From: an uncultured Bartonella sp.
GTDB taxonomy: Bacteria; Pseudomonadota; Alphaproteobacteria; Rhizobiales; Rhizobiaceae
Direction: 5' to 3'
Assembly (NCBI RefSeq): GCF_946479275.1
Contig: NZ_CAMLFE010000001.1
Coordinates: forward strand, 1-64,000
Length of the DNA: 64,000 nucleotides
A model generated the notes under the pieces. The model was not told the origin of the DNA, ran no database searches, and saw only the letters and a list, made by a program, of their open reading frames with translations. Of the stretch, positions 21,782 to 32,175 are shown in pieces. The translations under genes and the position numbers were made by a program. The first letter of the stretch is position 1. Each line of letters starts with the position of its first letter.

Positions 21782-22279
21782 ATGGCAGGCAGTGTTAACA
21801 AAGTCATTCTGGTTGGTAATCTCGGTGCAGATCCGGAAATTCGCAGGATGAATTCCGGCGATCAAGTAGCAACTTTGCGTATTGCAACATCGGATACGTG
21901 GCGTGACCGTAATACTGGCGAACGTCGTGAGCGGACAGAATGGCACAGTGTCGTTATTTTTAACGAAAATCTGGTCAAGGTTGTCGAGCAATATTTGAAG
22001 AAAGGCGCAAAAGTCTATATTGAAGGACAGCTGCAAACTCGCAAATGGCAAGATCAGAACGGTAATGACCGTTATACAACCGAGGTTGTTCTACAGAAAT
22101 ACCGTGGCGAATTGCAGATGCTTGATAGTCGTGGTGAGGGTGGCGCCAGTCGCCCACAGGTAAACGATCAATCCGGTTCGGGTGGTTTTGGCGGCGGTTT
22201 CAGTAATTCCGATCAGGGCGGAAATAATCAATCAGGAAGCAATTTTTCACGCCAGCTGGATGACGATGTTCCATTTTGA
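21782..22279 (+). CDS. ssb: Single-stranded DNA-binding protein
   Basis: SSB coats single-stranded DNA in replication and repair. The N-terminal OB fold (residues 1-110: [58 protein letters not shown]) is followed by a Gly/Ser/Asn/Gln-rich linker and the DDDVPF acidic tip that binds partner proteins. The ATG at 21782 (MAGSVNK) has GGAG eight bases upstream and fits the family; the track's GTG at 21773 would add three residues. Length is 165. Confidence 0.97.
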   Translation: MAGSVNKVILVGNLGADPEIRRMNSGDQVATLRIATSDTWRDRNTGERRERTEWHSVVIFNENLVKVVEQYLKKGAKVYIEGQLQTRKWQDQNGNDRYTTEVVLQKYRGELQMLDSRGEGGASRPQVNDQSGSGGFGGGFSNSDQGGNNQSGSNFSRQLDDDVPF

Positions 22280-22731
22280 GGCTCTAGTTTTTTAACGGTT
22301 ATCTTGAATTGTAATTGCCGTTCAATGCGGTGTCGTGATCTTCTTGGAACCGCATTTGCATAATTCAAACTTTAAAAAGCTACCCCGTTTCTTCTGTTGC
22401 TAATCAAATCGCAGATTTTAGCAAAAAGTGGCGAGAGAGAGGCGGGATTTGTCACTTTCATCTAACACATTCCTGCCATACACGATGAAGCGGGCATTGC
22501 AATATGCGAGATTGTTTGGCTAAATTCGGGGGATTGGACATTTTTGGAGCTGGCCGTTTTTATATTTGAAACGGCCAGTTCCATGTAAGCCCTTTTTTCC
22601 GCGAAGGTTTCGGACATTTCCTTATTTTGCATTCCTGACAGTTTTTATGAAATTTAGAGCTGCAACCATTCATATGTGCAGCAATTCTGAAGTGACGCGT
22701 AAAGGCGGGGGCGTTTGATGCTGATGAAGTT
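22280..22731. other. Intergenic region between ssb and marC with a 14-bp hairpin
   Basis: These convergent genes are separated by 450 bases with no supported ORF. A weak stem at 22324-22356 (AATGCGGT / ACCGCATT) follows ssb. A much stronger hairpin lies at 22546-22582 (GGAGCTGGCCGTTT / AAACGGCCAGTTCC, 14 bp with one wobble, 9-base loop). Neither strand has a T tract directly after it, so it is not a textbook terminator, though a T-rich run follows about 10 bases later on the plus strand. Confidence 0.5.
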
Positions 22732-23364
22732 TTACTCAATGTGGAAGAGAGCCAAAATCCCGTTAGCAACGAATTGAACTGCCAATGCAGCAAGGATGAC
22801 ACCGAAGAGTCGGGTTAGTATTGTTCTGCCCGTTTCACCAAGAAGTCTGTCGATCGGGTGTGCAAGAAGCATGAAGCCGTAGCAAACAATCACTGAAATC
22901 AAAATCACAAAGCAGGAAACGGCAGTGCCGATGAACCCAGGATTCTTGCTGGCCATAAGGATGGTAGCCGAGATCGCACCGGGGCCGGCAATCATCGGTA
23001 TGGCAAGCGGGAAAGCTGCGATGTTGTGAATATGGTCGCGTGTAACGGCGGTTTTGACAGATTTTTGTTTTCTCGCCGAACGTTTTTCGAAAATCATTTC
23101 GAAAGCAATCGCAAACAATAAAATACCACCTGCAATCTGGAAGGCGCCGAGCGAAATACCCAAACCTTCCAATATCGCCCCGCCAATAAGCGCGAAAGCG
23201 AGTAAAATAACAAAAGAAATGACAGATGCAGCTATTGCGGTGGACTTGCGTTCCATATGGGTCATTTCGCGCGTCAGTCCGAGAAAAATCGGCACCAGAC
23301 CTACCGGATCAATCGTAACCAGCAATGTGATAAACGCATTCAGCAACAAACCTGCGTCGAACAT
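22732..23364 (-). CDS. MarC-family integral membrane protein
   Basis: A 210-residue inner-membrane protein with about six hydrophobic helices and the MarC/UPF0056 signature LLVTIDPVGLVPIFLGLT near the N-terminus, then AFPLAIPMIAGPGAISATILMA in the second half. The biochemical role of the family is not established; the original antibiotic-resistance link was withdrawn. The track start at 23427 is too early; the ATG at 23364 (MFDAGLLLNAFITLL) has AAGGAG eight bases upstream. Confidence 0.88.
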   Translation of the reverse strand: MFDAGLLLNAFITLLVTIDPVGLVPIFLGLTREMTHMERKSTAIAASVISFVILLAFALIGGAILEGLGISLGAFQIAGGILLFAIAFEMIFEKRSARKQKSVKTAVTRDHIHNIAAFPLAIPMIAGPGAISATILMASKNPGFIGTAVSCFVILISVIVCYGFMLLAHPIDRLLGETGRTILTRLFGVILAALAVQFVANGILALFHIE

Positions 23365-23606
23365 GATTGTTACTCCTTGGTACGCCATCATTCGGTATGT
23401 GCCAAAATCAGGGGCAGTTAAAATCATTCATTTCCGCTCTCATGGCACAAATTCAACATAAAGTCATCCACCGATTTTTCTCGTGGCTCACTAACACACT
23501 GAAAATAATAGCCAAATCCATACATAGAAGGGCAAGAGAAATTGGCTTTTCGGGGCGTTTTTCGTTATAAAGGAAGGGCTGATTCTATTAAGGAAGTTGT
23601 GTAGCC

Positions 23607-26399
23607 GTGAACGATCAAATTGTACCACCAGATTCAGGAAATCCGAACGGTATTGAACCGGTCAATATTGTAGAGGAAATGGAGCGCTCTTACCTTGATT
23701 ACGCGATGAGCGTGATCGTATCGCGTGCGCTGCCTGATGTTCGCGACGGTATGAAGCCGGTGCATCGACGCATTCTCTATGCGATGAACCAGATGGGGCT
23801 TTCTTATAACAAGCCTTATCGTAAATCGGCCGGTGTTGTCGGCGAGGTGATGGGTAAATTCCACCCGCATGGCGATTCATCTATCTATGATGCGCTGGTG
23901 CGCATGGCACAGGATTTTTCTCTGCGCGTTCCGCTTATTGACGGGCAGGGGAACTTTGGTTCGATTGATGGTGATCCGCCGGCAGCTATGCGTTACACCG
24001 AATGTCGTCTGGAAAAAGTTTCCGATAGCCTGCTTTTTGACATCGACAAGGAAACGGTCGATTTTCAGGATAATTACGATGGTCGCGAGCAGGAACCTGT
24101 TGTTCTTCCTGCACGTTTTCCCAATCTTCTGGTGAATGGTTCGGGTGGTATTGCGGTCGGTATGGCCACCAATATTCCGCCGCACAATCTTGGTGAAATT
24201 GTTGATGGTTGTGTCGCTCTCATTGATAATCCGGCCATAACACTTGACGAAATGCTCAAGATCATACCGGGGCCGGATTTTCCGACCGGCGGGATTATCC
24301 TCGGGCGCGCCGGTATACGTTCGGCTTATGAAACCGGACGTGGTTCGCTCATTATGCGCGCCAAGGTTGAAGTTGAAGATATTCGTAATGACCGGCAGGC
24401 CATCGTTGTTACTGAAATTCCCTATCAGGTGAATAAAGCGACAATGGTCGAAAAAATTGCCGAGCTTGTACGCGAAAAACGTATTGAAGGCATTTCGGAT
24501 TTACGCGATGAATCCGATCGTGAAGGCTATCGCGTTGTGATCGAGCTGAAGCGCGATGCCGTTGCCGATGTCGTTTTGAACCAGCTTTATCGCTACACAC
24601 CTTTGCAAACCTCGTTCGGCTGCAATATGGTGGCATTGAATGGCGGCAAGCCCGAACAGATGACACTCCTTGATATGCTCAAGGCGTTTGTTCTGTTCCG
24701 TGAAGAAGTTGTTACACGGCGTACCAAATTTTTGCTGCGCAAAGCGCGTGAACGTGCCCATGTTCTGGTTGGTCTGGCAATTGCTGTTGCCAATATTGAC
24801 GAAGTCATCCAGCTTATCCGTAATGCACCGGATCCGCAAACCGCGCGTGACCAGTTGATGACGCGTCGTTGGCCGGCTGCAGACGTCCGTCATCTTATCG
24901 AATTGATTGATGACCCTCGTCACATTATTCATGAGGATAACACCTATAATCTTTCGGAAGAGCAGGCACGTGCCATTCTTGACTTGCGCTTGCAGCGTTT
25001 GACAGCTTTAGGTCGTGACGAGATTGCCGACGAACTCAATAAGATCGGCGCGGAAATTACCGATTATCTTGATATTCTTGGGTCACGTCTGCGTGTCTTG
25101 ACGATTGTCAAAGATGAATTGATGGCCGTTCGCAATGAATTTGCAACGCCCCGTCTCACATCATTCGGCTCCGGTGGCGCCGAAATGGATGATGAAGACC
25201 TGATTGCACGTGAGGAAATGGTCGTCACTGTAAGCCATAGCGGCTATATCAAACGCGTTCCGCTCAACACTTATCGGGCGCAACATCGCGGTGGTAAAGG
25301 CCGCTCCGGCATGACAACAAAAGACGAGGACTTTGTAACCCGTCTGTTTGTTGCCAACACGCATGCGCCGGTTTTGTTCTTCTCTTCACGCGGCATTGTT
25401 TACAAGGAAAAAGTGTGGCGTTTGCCAGTTGGTACGCCCCAATCGCGCGGCAAGGCGCTCATCAATCTTCTGCCTTTGCAGCAAGGTGAGCGTATCACCA
25501 CCATCATGCCATTGCCGGAGGATGAAGAAAGCTGGAGCGAACTTGATGTCATGTTTGCAACAACACGTGGTACCGTGCGGCGAAACAAGCTTTCCGACTT
25601 TGTACAAGTTAACCGCAATGGTAAAATTGCAATGAAATTCGACGATGATGAAGATGAAATTCTCTCTGTCGATACCTGTACGGAAAATGACGATGTGGTT
25701 TTGACCACTGCTGACGGTCAATGTATCCGTTTTGCCGTTTCCGATGTTCGTGTCTTTGCCGGTAGAAATTCCATTGGTGTGCGCGGTATCAATCTCGGTG
25801 AAGGTGATAAAGTCATTTCAATGGCTATTCTGGAGCATGTCGAAGCAACACCGGCCGAACGCTCGGCCTATCTCAAACGTGCTGTTGCCGAACGCCGTGC
25901 AGCCGGTAACGATAGCGATGATGTGACAATCAGTGACGAGGAAGAAGCAACAGGCGATGCCGAGCTTAGCGAAGCACGTTATAATGAACTTTCTCAACAT
26001 GAACAGATGCTGTTGACTGTAAGCGAGTTCGGTTATGGCAAACGTTCTTCATCCTACGAATTCAGAATTTCCGGTCGTGGTGGCAAAGGAATCAGAGCGA
26101 CAGATCCTTCAAAGACAGCCGAAATCGGCAAACTGGTTGCAGCTTTCCCTGTCGAGGAAAGTGACCAGATCATGCTTGTTTCGGATGGCGGAAAACTCAT
26201 CCGTGTGCCGGTAGCAGGAATTCGCATTGCAGGACGTTCGACAAAAGGTGTCACGATTTTTGATACAGCCGAGAACGAGAAAGTTGTTTCGGTTGAACGT
26301 ATCTCTGAATCGGAAGAGGAAGACAGCGACGTTGACGAAACTGTGTCGAATGATGACAACGGTTCGTCAGGCAATTCTGATACGCAAACGGATGATTGA
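23607..26399 (+). CDS. gyrA: DNA gyrase subunit A
   Basis: GyrA is the DNA-cleaving subunit of gyrase. The 930-residue protein has the N-terminal block [27 protein letters not shown], the quinolone-determining region [20 protein letters not shown] with Ser91 and Asp95, and the active tyrosine in [12 protein letters not shown]. The C-terminal beta-pinwheel carries the GyrA box [10 protein letters not shown]. An acidic insertion (residues about 755-790) and an acidic Asp/Glu/Ser tail are present. The start is GTG, with an AAGGAAG upstream. It may be cotranscribed with coaD, 40 bases downstream. Confidence 0.98.
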   Translation: MNDQIVPPDSGNPNGIEPVNIVEEMERSYLDYAMSVIVSRALPDVRDGMKPVHRRILYAMNQMGLSYNKPYRKSAGVVGEVMGKFHPHGDSSIYDALVRMAQDFSLRVPLIDGQGNFGSIDGDPPAAMRYTECRLEKVSDSLLFDIDKETVDFQDNYDGREQEPVVLPARFPNLLVNGSGGIAVGMATNIPPHNLGEIVDGCVALIDNPAITLDEMLKIIPGPDFPTGGIILGRAGIRSAYETGRGSLIMRAKVEVEDIRNDRQAIVVTEIPYQVNKATMVEKIAELVREKRIEGISDLRDESDREGYRVVIELKRDAVADVVLNQLYRYTPLQTSFGCNMVALNGGKPEQMTLLDMLKAFVLFREEVVTRRTKFLLRKARERAHVLVGLAIAVANIDEVIQLIRNAPDPQTARDQLMTRRWPAADVRHLIELIDDPRHIIHEDNTYNLSEEQARAILDLRLQRLTALGRDEIADELNKIGAEITDYLDILGSRLRVLTIVKDELMAVRNEFATPRLTSFGSGGAEMDDEDLIAREEMVVTVSHSGYIKRVPLNTYRAQHRGGKGRSGMTTKDEDFVTRLFVANTHAPVLFFSSRGIVYKEKVWRLPVGTPQSRGKALINLLPLQQGERITTIMPLPEDEESWSELDVMFATTRGTVRRNKLSDFVQVNRNGKIAMKFDDDEDEILSVDTCTENDDVVLTTADGQCIRFAVSDVRVFAGRNSIGVRGINLGEGDKVISMAILEHVEATPAERSAYLKRAVAERRAAGNDSDDVTISDEEEATGDAELSEARYNELSQHEQMLLTVSEFGYGKRSSSYEFRISGRGGKGIRATDPSKTAEIGKLVAAFPVEESDQIMLVSDGGKLIRVPVAGIRIAGRSTKGVTIFDTAENEKVVSVERISESEEEDSDVDETVSNDDNGSSGNSDTQTDD

Positions 26400-26439
26400 A
26401 TAATCAAGTCATATCAGGATGGCTGACGGGAGGTGAAAG

Positions 26440-26934
26440 ATGAAAGTAGCAATTTTTGCTGGTTCGTTTGACCCGCTTACCAATGGCCATCTTGACGTTT
26501 TGCATGGTGCATTTGCAATAGCTGACAAAGTTGTTGTTGCTATTGGCATACACCCGAGTAAAGCCCCGCTTTTCACGTTTGAAGAACGTAAGAAGCTGAT
26601 CGAAACGGTTGCAAAGACTGTTCTGAGAGGAACAGAAAAGCGGTTGGAAATTATTTCCTTCGACAATTTGCTGGTTGATAAAGCACGCGAGATCGGCGCA
26701 AATTTTATCATACGCGGTTTGCGTGATGGCACGGATTTCAACTATGAAATGCAACTTGCCGGCATGAATAGGGCGTTGGCACCCGGAATACAGACATTGT
26801 TCTTGCCGGCAGCCGATGAGGTTCGTTCAATCTCGGCTACTCTTGTCCGGCAAATTGCGCTGATGGGTGGCGATGTTTCGCCCTTTGTTCCCGAAAATGT
26901 TGCATCCGCATTGATAAAAAAATTCAAATCATAA
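26440..26934 (+). CDS. coaD: Phosphopantetheine adenylyltransferase
   Basis: CoaD transfers AMP from ATP to 4'-phosphopantetheine, the penultimate step of coenzyme A synthesis. The 164-residue product has the nucleotidyltransferase motif [14 protein letters not shown] at the N-terminus, [20 protein letters not shown] and the C-terminal [28 protein letters not shown] precedes the ATG. The ppiA start lies 13 bases after its stop, so coaD-ppiA-ppiB look like one operon, possibly continuing from gyrA. Confidence 0.97.
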   Translation: MKVAIFAGSFDPLTNGHLDVLHGAFAIADKVVVAIGIHPSKAPLFTFEERKKLIETVAKTVLRGTEKRLEIISFDNLLVDKAREIGANFIIRGLRDGTDFNYEMQLAGMNRALAPGIQTLFLPAADEVRSISATLVRQIALMGGDVSPFVPENVASALIKKFKS

Positions 26935-26947
26935 ATGGAGAAAAACC

Positions 26948-27529
26948 TTGGTTCGTAAACTTTTGGCCATTATGGCCGTTCTGTTTGCACTTTTTTCGCT
27001 TGGCCCCGTGGCATCTGCGGCTGGTGGGGAAAATCTTGTCCTAACATTGAAAGATGGTGATGTCACAATCCGGTTGCGGCCTGATCTTGCGCCCAAACAT
27101 GTCGCACAAATCGAAAAGCTCACCAAAGAAGGCGCCTATGATAATGTTGTCTTCCATCGCGTTATTCCGGGCTTTATGGCACAGACAGGTGACGTAAAAT
27201 TCGGCAAAAAAGGCAGCCCCGAATTCAATATTCGTCGTGCCGGCATGGGTGGGTCACAATATCCCGACCTTGCGGCAGAATTTTCCAAAGTACCATTCAA
27301 ACGCGGCACAGTCGGTATGGCACGTTCGCAAGACCCGAATTCGGCCAATTCACAGTTTTTCATCTGTTTTGATGATGCGTCTTTTCTCAACGGCCAGTAC
27401 ACGGTTGTTGGTGAAGTGGTAAAAGGCATGGATGTCGTTGATAAAATCAAAAAAGGTCGGGCCGATAATAATGGTTCAGTTGCAGATCCTGACGTTATTG
27501 TAAAAGCACGTATCGAGGCTACAAAATAA
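26948..27529 (+). CDS. ppiA: Exported cyclophilin-type peptidyl-prolyl isomerase
   Basis: It catalyses cis-trans isomerisation at proline in the periplasm. The N-terminus is a Sec signal (MVRKLLAIMAVLFALFSLGPVASA), followed by a single cyclophilin domain with YDNVVFHRVIPGFMAQTGD, MARSQDPNSANSQFFIC and FLNGQYTVVGEVVKGMDVV. The start is TTG with GGAG seven bases upstream; the nearby ATG at 26935 is in another frame and stops at once. It is followed within 10 bases by a cytosolic paralogue. Confidence 0.93.
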   Translation: MVRKLLAIMAVLFALFSLGPVASAAGGENLVLTLKDGDVTIRLRPDLAPKHVAQIEKLTKEGAYDNVVFHRVIPGFMAQTGDVKFGKKGSPEFNIRRAGMGGSQYPDLAAEFSKVPFKRGTVGMARSQDPNSANSQFFICFDDASFLNGQYTVVGEVVKGMDVVDKIKKGRADNNGSVADPDVIVKARIEATK

Positions 27530-27539
27530 AGGAAAAGAA

Positions 27540-28052
27540 ATGGCTGAAATTAAAGATCCGGAAAATACGTTGATTTTGGAAACGACAAAGGGTGATGTGG
27601 TTATAGAATTATTGCCCGACGTTGCACCCGAACATGTCAAAAGAATTAAAGAATTAACCCGCGAAGGCGCTTATGACAATGTGGTTTTTCACCGTGTGAT
27701 CGACGGCTTTATGGCACAGACCGGCGATGTCGAATTTGGCAAAAAGGGTGGCAAGAAATTCAATGCAGCGCGAGCAGGTATGGGCGGATCCGACAAGCCC
27801 GATCTTAAAGCCGAGTTTTCCAATGTGCCACATAAGCGCGGTACTGCCTCTATGGCACGCAGTCAAAATCCGAATTCGGCAAATTCCCAGTTCTTTATCT
27901 GTTTCGAGGATGCTCCGTGGCTCAATCGGCAATATACGGTTTGGGGACAGGTCATTGAAGGCATGGAAAATGTCGACAAGCTCAAAAAAGGCGAGCCTGT
28001 TAGCGATCCTGATAGCATTGTCAAAGCAACAATTGCTGCCGATAAAAAATAA
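27540..28052 (+). CDS. ppiB: Cytosolic cyclophilin-type peptidyl-prolyl isomerase
   Basis: A 170-residue cyclophilin without signal peptide (MAEIKDPENTLILETTKGDVVIEL). It has the core FHRVIDGFMAQTGDVEFG, MARSQNPNSANSQFFICFEDAPWLNRQYTVWGQVIEGMENV. It is closely similar to the preceding exported protein and probably arose by tandem duplication, so the pair serves cytosol and periplasm. AAGGAAA precedes the ATG. A terminator 50 bases after the stop ends the operon. Confidence 0.95.
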   Translation: MAEIKDPENTLILETTKGDVVIELLPDVAPEHVKRIKELTREGAYDNVVFHRVIDGFMAQTGDVEFGKKGGKKFNAARAGMGGSDKPDLKAEFSNVPHKRGTASMARSQNPNSANSQFFICFEDAPWLNRQYTVWGQVIEGMENVDKLKKGEPVSDPDSIVKATIAADKK

Positions 28053-28103
28053 TTTTCAGAGTTGAACACAGTTGTTCGGAAGCTTTGATTTATAAGACTT
28101 GAA

Positions 28104-28149
28104 AAAAGGTGTTCTGATAAAATTCGGAACACCTTTTGCTTTTTTAAAA
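28104..28149 (+). terminator. ppiB terminator
   Basis: A perfect 11-bp stem (AAAAGGTGTTC / GAACACCTTTT) followed by GC and six T. Confidence 0.85.
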
Positions 28150-28697
28150 CGCGAAATTCTGGCAGATGGAAGTTGTTGCTCTTTCTAAAAATAAGGGCGA
28201 TATAATCTTCATGAAATGATTCATTTATTATATTTAAAACTTTGATTATTATGAAAAAAATACGATTGTGATTCTTATCTATCGCTATGTCCCGCACTAT
28301 GTTGTCTAAGATAAATGGTATCGGGAATGAACGGATAACGGACAATCAAAAGCTTAAATGTAAAAGTGATTTTGCGCGGCGCTAAAAACCGGATTTTCAT
28401 TATTTTTCTTATGTAAAATATGCTGATATTCATTCGGTTTATTGCAGGGAAAGCTCCCGAATAACCTGACTAGAATATATCCGGCTTCAATGCACTTCCT
28501 GATGTTTTCCGAAAGCCTCCGCCATTTTTCATTTTAATCCGAACTTGACGCTAACTTACCTGTGGAAGTTGAAATGCCCTTTTAGTGTTTTGACAGAAAC
28601 ACTTGATAAAAACACGATTTTTAGCCCGAAAAATCGCGCTATATCCGCATTCCTTTTTTGAAGGTAATCTTTGCTGAAATGACGCATTTACTCGTCG

Positions 28698-28726
28698 CCG
28701 AAAACCACTTCACACTTTTCGGAAAA
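28698..28726. repeat. Intergenic palindromic repeat, copy 1
   Basis: CCGAAAACCACTTCACACTT followed by TTCGGAAAA. The ends (CCGAAAA / TTTTCGG) pair. It is identical at 28 of 29 positions to copy 2, 57 bases downstream. The wording resembles palindromic elements that are abundant between genes in Rhizobiales. Confidence 0.75.
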
Positions 28727-28754
28727 ATTGGTTTTTAGCAGCGCATTTTTGATT

Positions 28755-28783
28755 CCGAAAACCGCTTCACACTTTTCGGAAAA
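28755..28783. repeat. Intergenic palindromic repeat, copy 2
   Basis: CCGAAAACCGCTTCACACTT followed by TTCGGAAAA, one base different from copy 1. ATGCTTTAG follows it, matching the ATGCTCTAG-like tail that such elements often carry in related genomes. Confidence 0.75.
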
Positions 28784-28910
28784 TGCTTTAGTAAAAAACC
28801 ATTACCAAGTATCCTTGGCAGGGCCTCCATAAAGGTTGGTCTTTTTATCAGATATAACAGTGCGACAAGCGTTATCCGCTTGTCCGATTTTTGAATGTGC
28901 GTGCGCTCTT

Positions 28911-29987
28911 ATGCAAGTTGATCTTTTTGATTTCGAGTTACCTGAAAAACAAATCGCTTTGCGACCTGCTGTGCCGCGAGAAAGTGCTCGTCTGTTACAT
29001 GTCGGAAAAGGCGGGTGTCTTGAAGATCTACATGTGCGCGATTTACCCTCACTTCTCAACAAAGGCGACGCACTGGTTTTCAATGATACCAAGGTTATAA
29101 AAGCCCAACTACAGGGAGAACGGCGGCGCGGTGCAGCCATTGCCCATATTGGTGCAACACTTCATAAACGTGTAAGCCCCAATGCGTGGCTTGCTTTTGT
29201 TCGTCCAGCAAAACGTTTAAAAATTGGCGAAACAATTGTTTTCAACAAGCAGGATAGAAATCTTAACGATGATGACAAGCTTGTTGCCACGGTTCGCGAA
29301 AAGGGCGAAAATGGCGAAATGCTGTTGGAATTTGATAAATCGGGTGCCGAGCTTGATCGTGAAATCGCGCTTATTGGCCATATGCCCTTACCACCTTATA
29401 TTGCATTGAAACGGGGCGAGGACAAGCGTGACGAAACCGATTACCAGACCGTTTATGCACGCGAAGAAGGGGCTGTCGCGGCGCCGACTGCCGGTCTTCA
29501 TTTTACCAAGGATTTGATGCAACAGATCAAAGATCGGGGTGTCGAAGAGTATTTTGTAACGCTCCATGTCGGTGCAGGCACTTTTTTACCCGTCAAGGTC
29601 GACGATACAAAAGATCATAAAATGCATTCCGAAATTGGCCATATAGACCAACAAACGGCAGATGCATTAATGGATGTGAAAAGACGTGGCAACAGGGTTA
29701 TTGCTGTTGGGACAACGGCGATGCGACTTCTGGAAAGTGCTGCGGACGAAAACGGGCAGCTTGATGCATGGGCCGGTTCGACCGATATTTTTATAACACC
29801 GGGTTATCATTTCCGGTTTGTCGATTGCCTGATGACAAATTTCCACTTGCCGCGCTCGACATTATTCATGCTCGTGTCGGCTTTTAGCGGGCTTGATGAA
29901 ATGAAACACGCCTATCAACACGCTATTGAAACAGACTATCGTTTTTATTCTTATGGCGACACAAGTTTTCTGGAACGAAAAGATTAG
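28911..29987 (+). CDS. queA: tRNA preQ1(34) S-adenosylmethionine ribosyltransferase-isomerase
   Basis: QueA transfers ribose from SAM to preQ1 in tRNA, giving epoxyqueuosine. The family N-terminus [29 protein letters not shown] starts at the ATG at 28911, not at the track's 28836; the ribosome site there is weak. Other motifs are [50 protein letters not shown] and [19 protein letters not shown]. Length is 358. It is five bases from tgt, so the two queuosine genes form an operon. Confidence 0.96.
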   Translation: MQVDLFDFELPEKQIALRPAVPRESARLLHVGKGGCLEDLHVRDLPSLLNKGDALVFNDTKVIKAQLQGERRRGAAIAHIGATLHKRVSPNAWLAFVRPAKRLKIGETIVFNKQDRNLNDDDKLVATVREKGENGEMLLEFDKSGAELDREIALIGHMPLPPYIALKRGEDKRDETDYQTVYAREEGAVAAPTAGLHFTKDLMQQIKDRGVEEYFVTLHVGAGTFLPVKVDDTKDHKMHSEIGHIDQQTADALMDVKRRGNRVIAVGTTAMRLLESAADENGQLDAWAGSTDIFITPGYHFRFVDCLMTNFHLPRSTLFMLVSAFSGLDEMKHAYQHAIETDYRFYSYGDTSFLERKD

Positions 29988-29992
29988 GAACA

Positions 29993-31120
29993 ATGAGCGA
30001 AACTTTCACCTTCAAAAAAATTACTGAAGATGGTCACGCGCGGCGTGGCGAAATTACTATGCCGCGTGGCAAAGTCCGCACACCTGCTTTTATGCCGGTA
30101 GGAACCGCCGGTTCGGTGAAGGCAATGTATATGGAGCAGGTTGAAGAGCTTGGTGCCGATATTATACTCGGCAATACCTATCATTTGATGTTGCGTCCCG
30201 GTGCCGAACGTATTGCAAGGCTCGGCGGCCTTCATGTTTTTGCACGTTGGCCAAAACCTATTTTGACTGACTCCGGCGGGTTTCAGGTTATGTCGCTAGC
30301 TGGGCTTCGAAAATTGACAGAGAAGGGCGTGACTTTCCAATCGCATATTGATGGCGCTCGTTATGAGCTGACACCGGAACGGTCAATCGAAATACAATGC
30401 CTTCTTGATTCCGACATCCAAATGCAGCTCGACCAATGTGTTGCCTTGCCTGCCTCATTCAAAGAAATGGAAAAGGCAATGGAGCTGTCTTTACGTTGGG
30501 CAGAACGTTGCAAAACAGCTTTCGGGAACCAGCCGGGCAAGGCGATGTTCGGCATCGTTCAGGGTGGGGATAATGCAGATTTGCGGGAACGGTCGGCAAA
30601 TGCTCTGAAAGATCTCGATTTGAAAGGCTATTCCATTGGCGGCTTGGCGGTGGGTGAGCCGCAAAATGTGATGATGGATATGCTTGATGTGACCTGCTCG
30701 ATTTTGCCGGAAGATAAACCGCGTTATTTGATGGGTGTTGGCACACCTGATGATATTTTGAAAAGTGTGGCGCATGGCGTCGATATGTTTGATTGTGTCA
30801 TGCCGACAAGGGCAGGCCGACATGGCTTGGCTTTCACCAGATTTGGTAAAATCAATTTGAGAAATGCAAAACATGCCGAAGACCCGCGCCCGCTAGATCC
30901 TCAATCTCCCTGTCCGGCTGCACGGGATTATAGCCGTGCCTATCTTCACCATCTCGTAAAAGCGGGTGAGCCGTTGGCCGGAATGGTGATTACGTGGAAC
31001 AATCTCGCTTTTTATCAGCAATTGATGCAAGGTATAAGAGACGCGATCGAAGCACATCGTTATGCCGATTTCGTAGCCGAAGTCACAGAAGAGTGGAACA
31101 GGGGCGATAGTGGGGATTGA
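29993..31120 (+). CDS. tgt: tRNA-guanine transglycosylase
   Basis: Tgt exchanges guanine 34 for preQ1 in tRNAs with GUN anticodons. Motifs are [44 protein letters not shown] and the nucleophile region [14 protein letters not shown]. Length is 375. The zinc site, CxCxxC plus His in E. coli, reads [16 protein letters not shown] here, so only the middle cysteine and the histidine side remain; I believe this form is found in other Rhizobiales. It is the second gene of queA-tgt with AGGA before its ATG. Confidence 0.96.
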   Translation: MSETFTFKKITEDGHARRGEITMPRGKVRTPAFMPVGTAGSVKAMYMEQVEELGADIILGNTYHLMLRPGAERIARLGGLHVFARWPKPILTDSGGFQVMSLAGLRKLTEKGVTFQSHIDGARYELTPERSIEIQCLLDSDIQMQLDQCVALPASFKEMEKAMELSLRWAERCKTAFGNQPGKAMFGIVQGGDNADLRERSANALKDLDLKGYSIGGLAVGEPQNVMMDMLDVTCSILPEDKPRYLMGVGTPDDILKSVAHGVDMFDCVMPTRAGRHGLAFTRFGKINLRNAKHAEDPRPLDPQSPCPAARDYSRAYLHHLVKAGEPLAGMVITWNNLAFYQQLMQGIRDAIEAHRYADFVAEVTEEWNRGDSGD

Positions 31121-31188
31121 TTTAAAAAAGCCCCGCTTGATTGAATTTCACTCGTTGTATTCATTTCCAGAGTTCCTATATTTAAAAA

Positions 31189-32175
31189 ATGAAAATATCT
31201 GTCCTTGATCTATGTCCCGTGCCTGAGGGAAGTTCGGTTGCCCAGGCGTTAAAAAATTCGATAGCTCTTGCCAAACATGTGGATGAGCTAGGGTTTCCTC
31301 GTATCTGGTATGCCGAACATCACAATATGACCGGCATTGCAAGTGCTGCAACGGCGGTTGTAATGGGGCAGATTCTTGCCTCGACCAATAAAATCGTTGT
31401 CGGTGCGGGCGGCGTTATGCTTCCCAACCATTCGCCGCTGGTCATTGCCGAACAATTCGGCACTCTTGAAGCACTCTACCCGAACAGAGTTGAACTCGGA
31501 TTAGGTCGTGCTCCCGGTACTGACCAGATGACAGCCAGAGCCTTGAGACGCTCGCTTGATAGCAACCCGAATGATTATCCCCGCGATGTCGTGGAATTGC
31601 TTGACTATTTTAAAGATGCCGAGCCTCAGCAACAATTGCGCGCAGTTCCGGGAGCAGGTTTGCATGTGCCAGTCTGGATTTTGGGTTCGAGCCTTTATGG
31701 GGCACAGCTTGCGGCAGTTTTGGGTCTGCCTTATTCATTTGCCTCCCATTTTGCACCGGCCGAGCTTTATCGCGCGCTCAAAGTTTATCGCGATAATTTC
31801 CAACCTTCGGAATATCTTGATAAGCCCGTTGCAATGGTTGCAGCAAATGTTGTGGTTGCCGAAACGGATGACGAAGCAAAGTTTCTGTTTTCTTCCCAAC
31901 AACAATCCTTTGTCAATTTAAGGACGGGGCGTGCCGGTCCATTACCGAAACCAGTTATGAATTACGTTGACAATCTTCCCTTCAATCACCGCTTGGTGCT
32001 TGAACAATCTTTGTCCTGTTCTGTGGTCGGTTCATCTGAAATTGTCGAGCAAGGGCTGAAAAAACTGATAGACGATACGAAAGCAGACGAGTTGATTGTT
32101 ACCAGTCCGATATGGGATAATAAAAAACGCATGGATTCATTCACACTTCTTGCCCGCATCATCAAGAACCTTTGA
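31189..32175 (+). CDS. LLM-class flavin-dependent oxidoreductase (MsnO8-like)
   Basis: A luciferase-like TIM-barrel flavoprotein of 328 residues. The family N-terminus [42 protein letters not shown] and [42 protein letters not shown] are clear and place it in the MsnO8/YhbW group. The substrate is unknown. The ATG lacks a Shine-Dalgarno sequence and sits just after TATATT, so a leaderless or very short-leader message is possible. No partner genes are adjacent. Confidence 0.9.
   Translation: MKISVLDLCPVPEGSSVAQALKNSIALAKHVDELGFPRIWYAEHHNMTGIASAATAVVMGQILASTNKIVVGAGGVMLPNHSPLVIAEQFGTLEALYPNRVELGLGRAPGTDQMTARALRRSLDSNPNDYPRDVVELLDYFKDAEPQQQLRAVPGAGLHVPVWILGSSLYGAQLAAVLGLPYSFASHFAPAELYRALKVYRDNFQPSEYLDKPVAMVAANVVVAETDDEAKFLFSSQQQSFVNLRTGRAGPLPKPVMNYVDNLPFNHRLVLEQSLSCSVVGSSEIVEQGLKKLIDDTKADELIVTSPIWDNKKRMDSFTLLARIIKNL

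Larger units (their letters stand above)
28150..28910. other. Hairpin-rich gap between ppiB and queA
   Basis: No supported gene. Four hairpins cluster in 200 bases: 28584-28603 (AGTGTTT / AAACACT), 28615-28636 (CGATTTTT / AAAAATCG) and the two repeat copies annotated separately. The track extends queA to 28836, but that extension does not match the family N-terminus. Confidence 0.5.

Noticed and set aside
28698-28783. CRISPR array
   Set aside because: Only two repeat copies, each palindromic and in a 57-base period, with no further units and no cas genes in the window.
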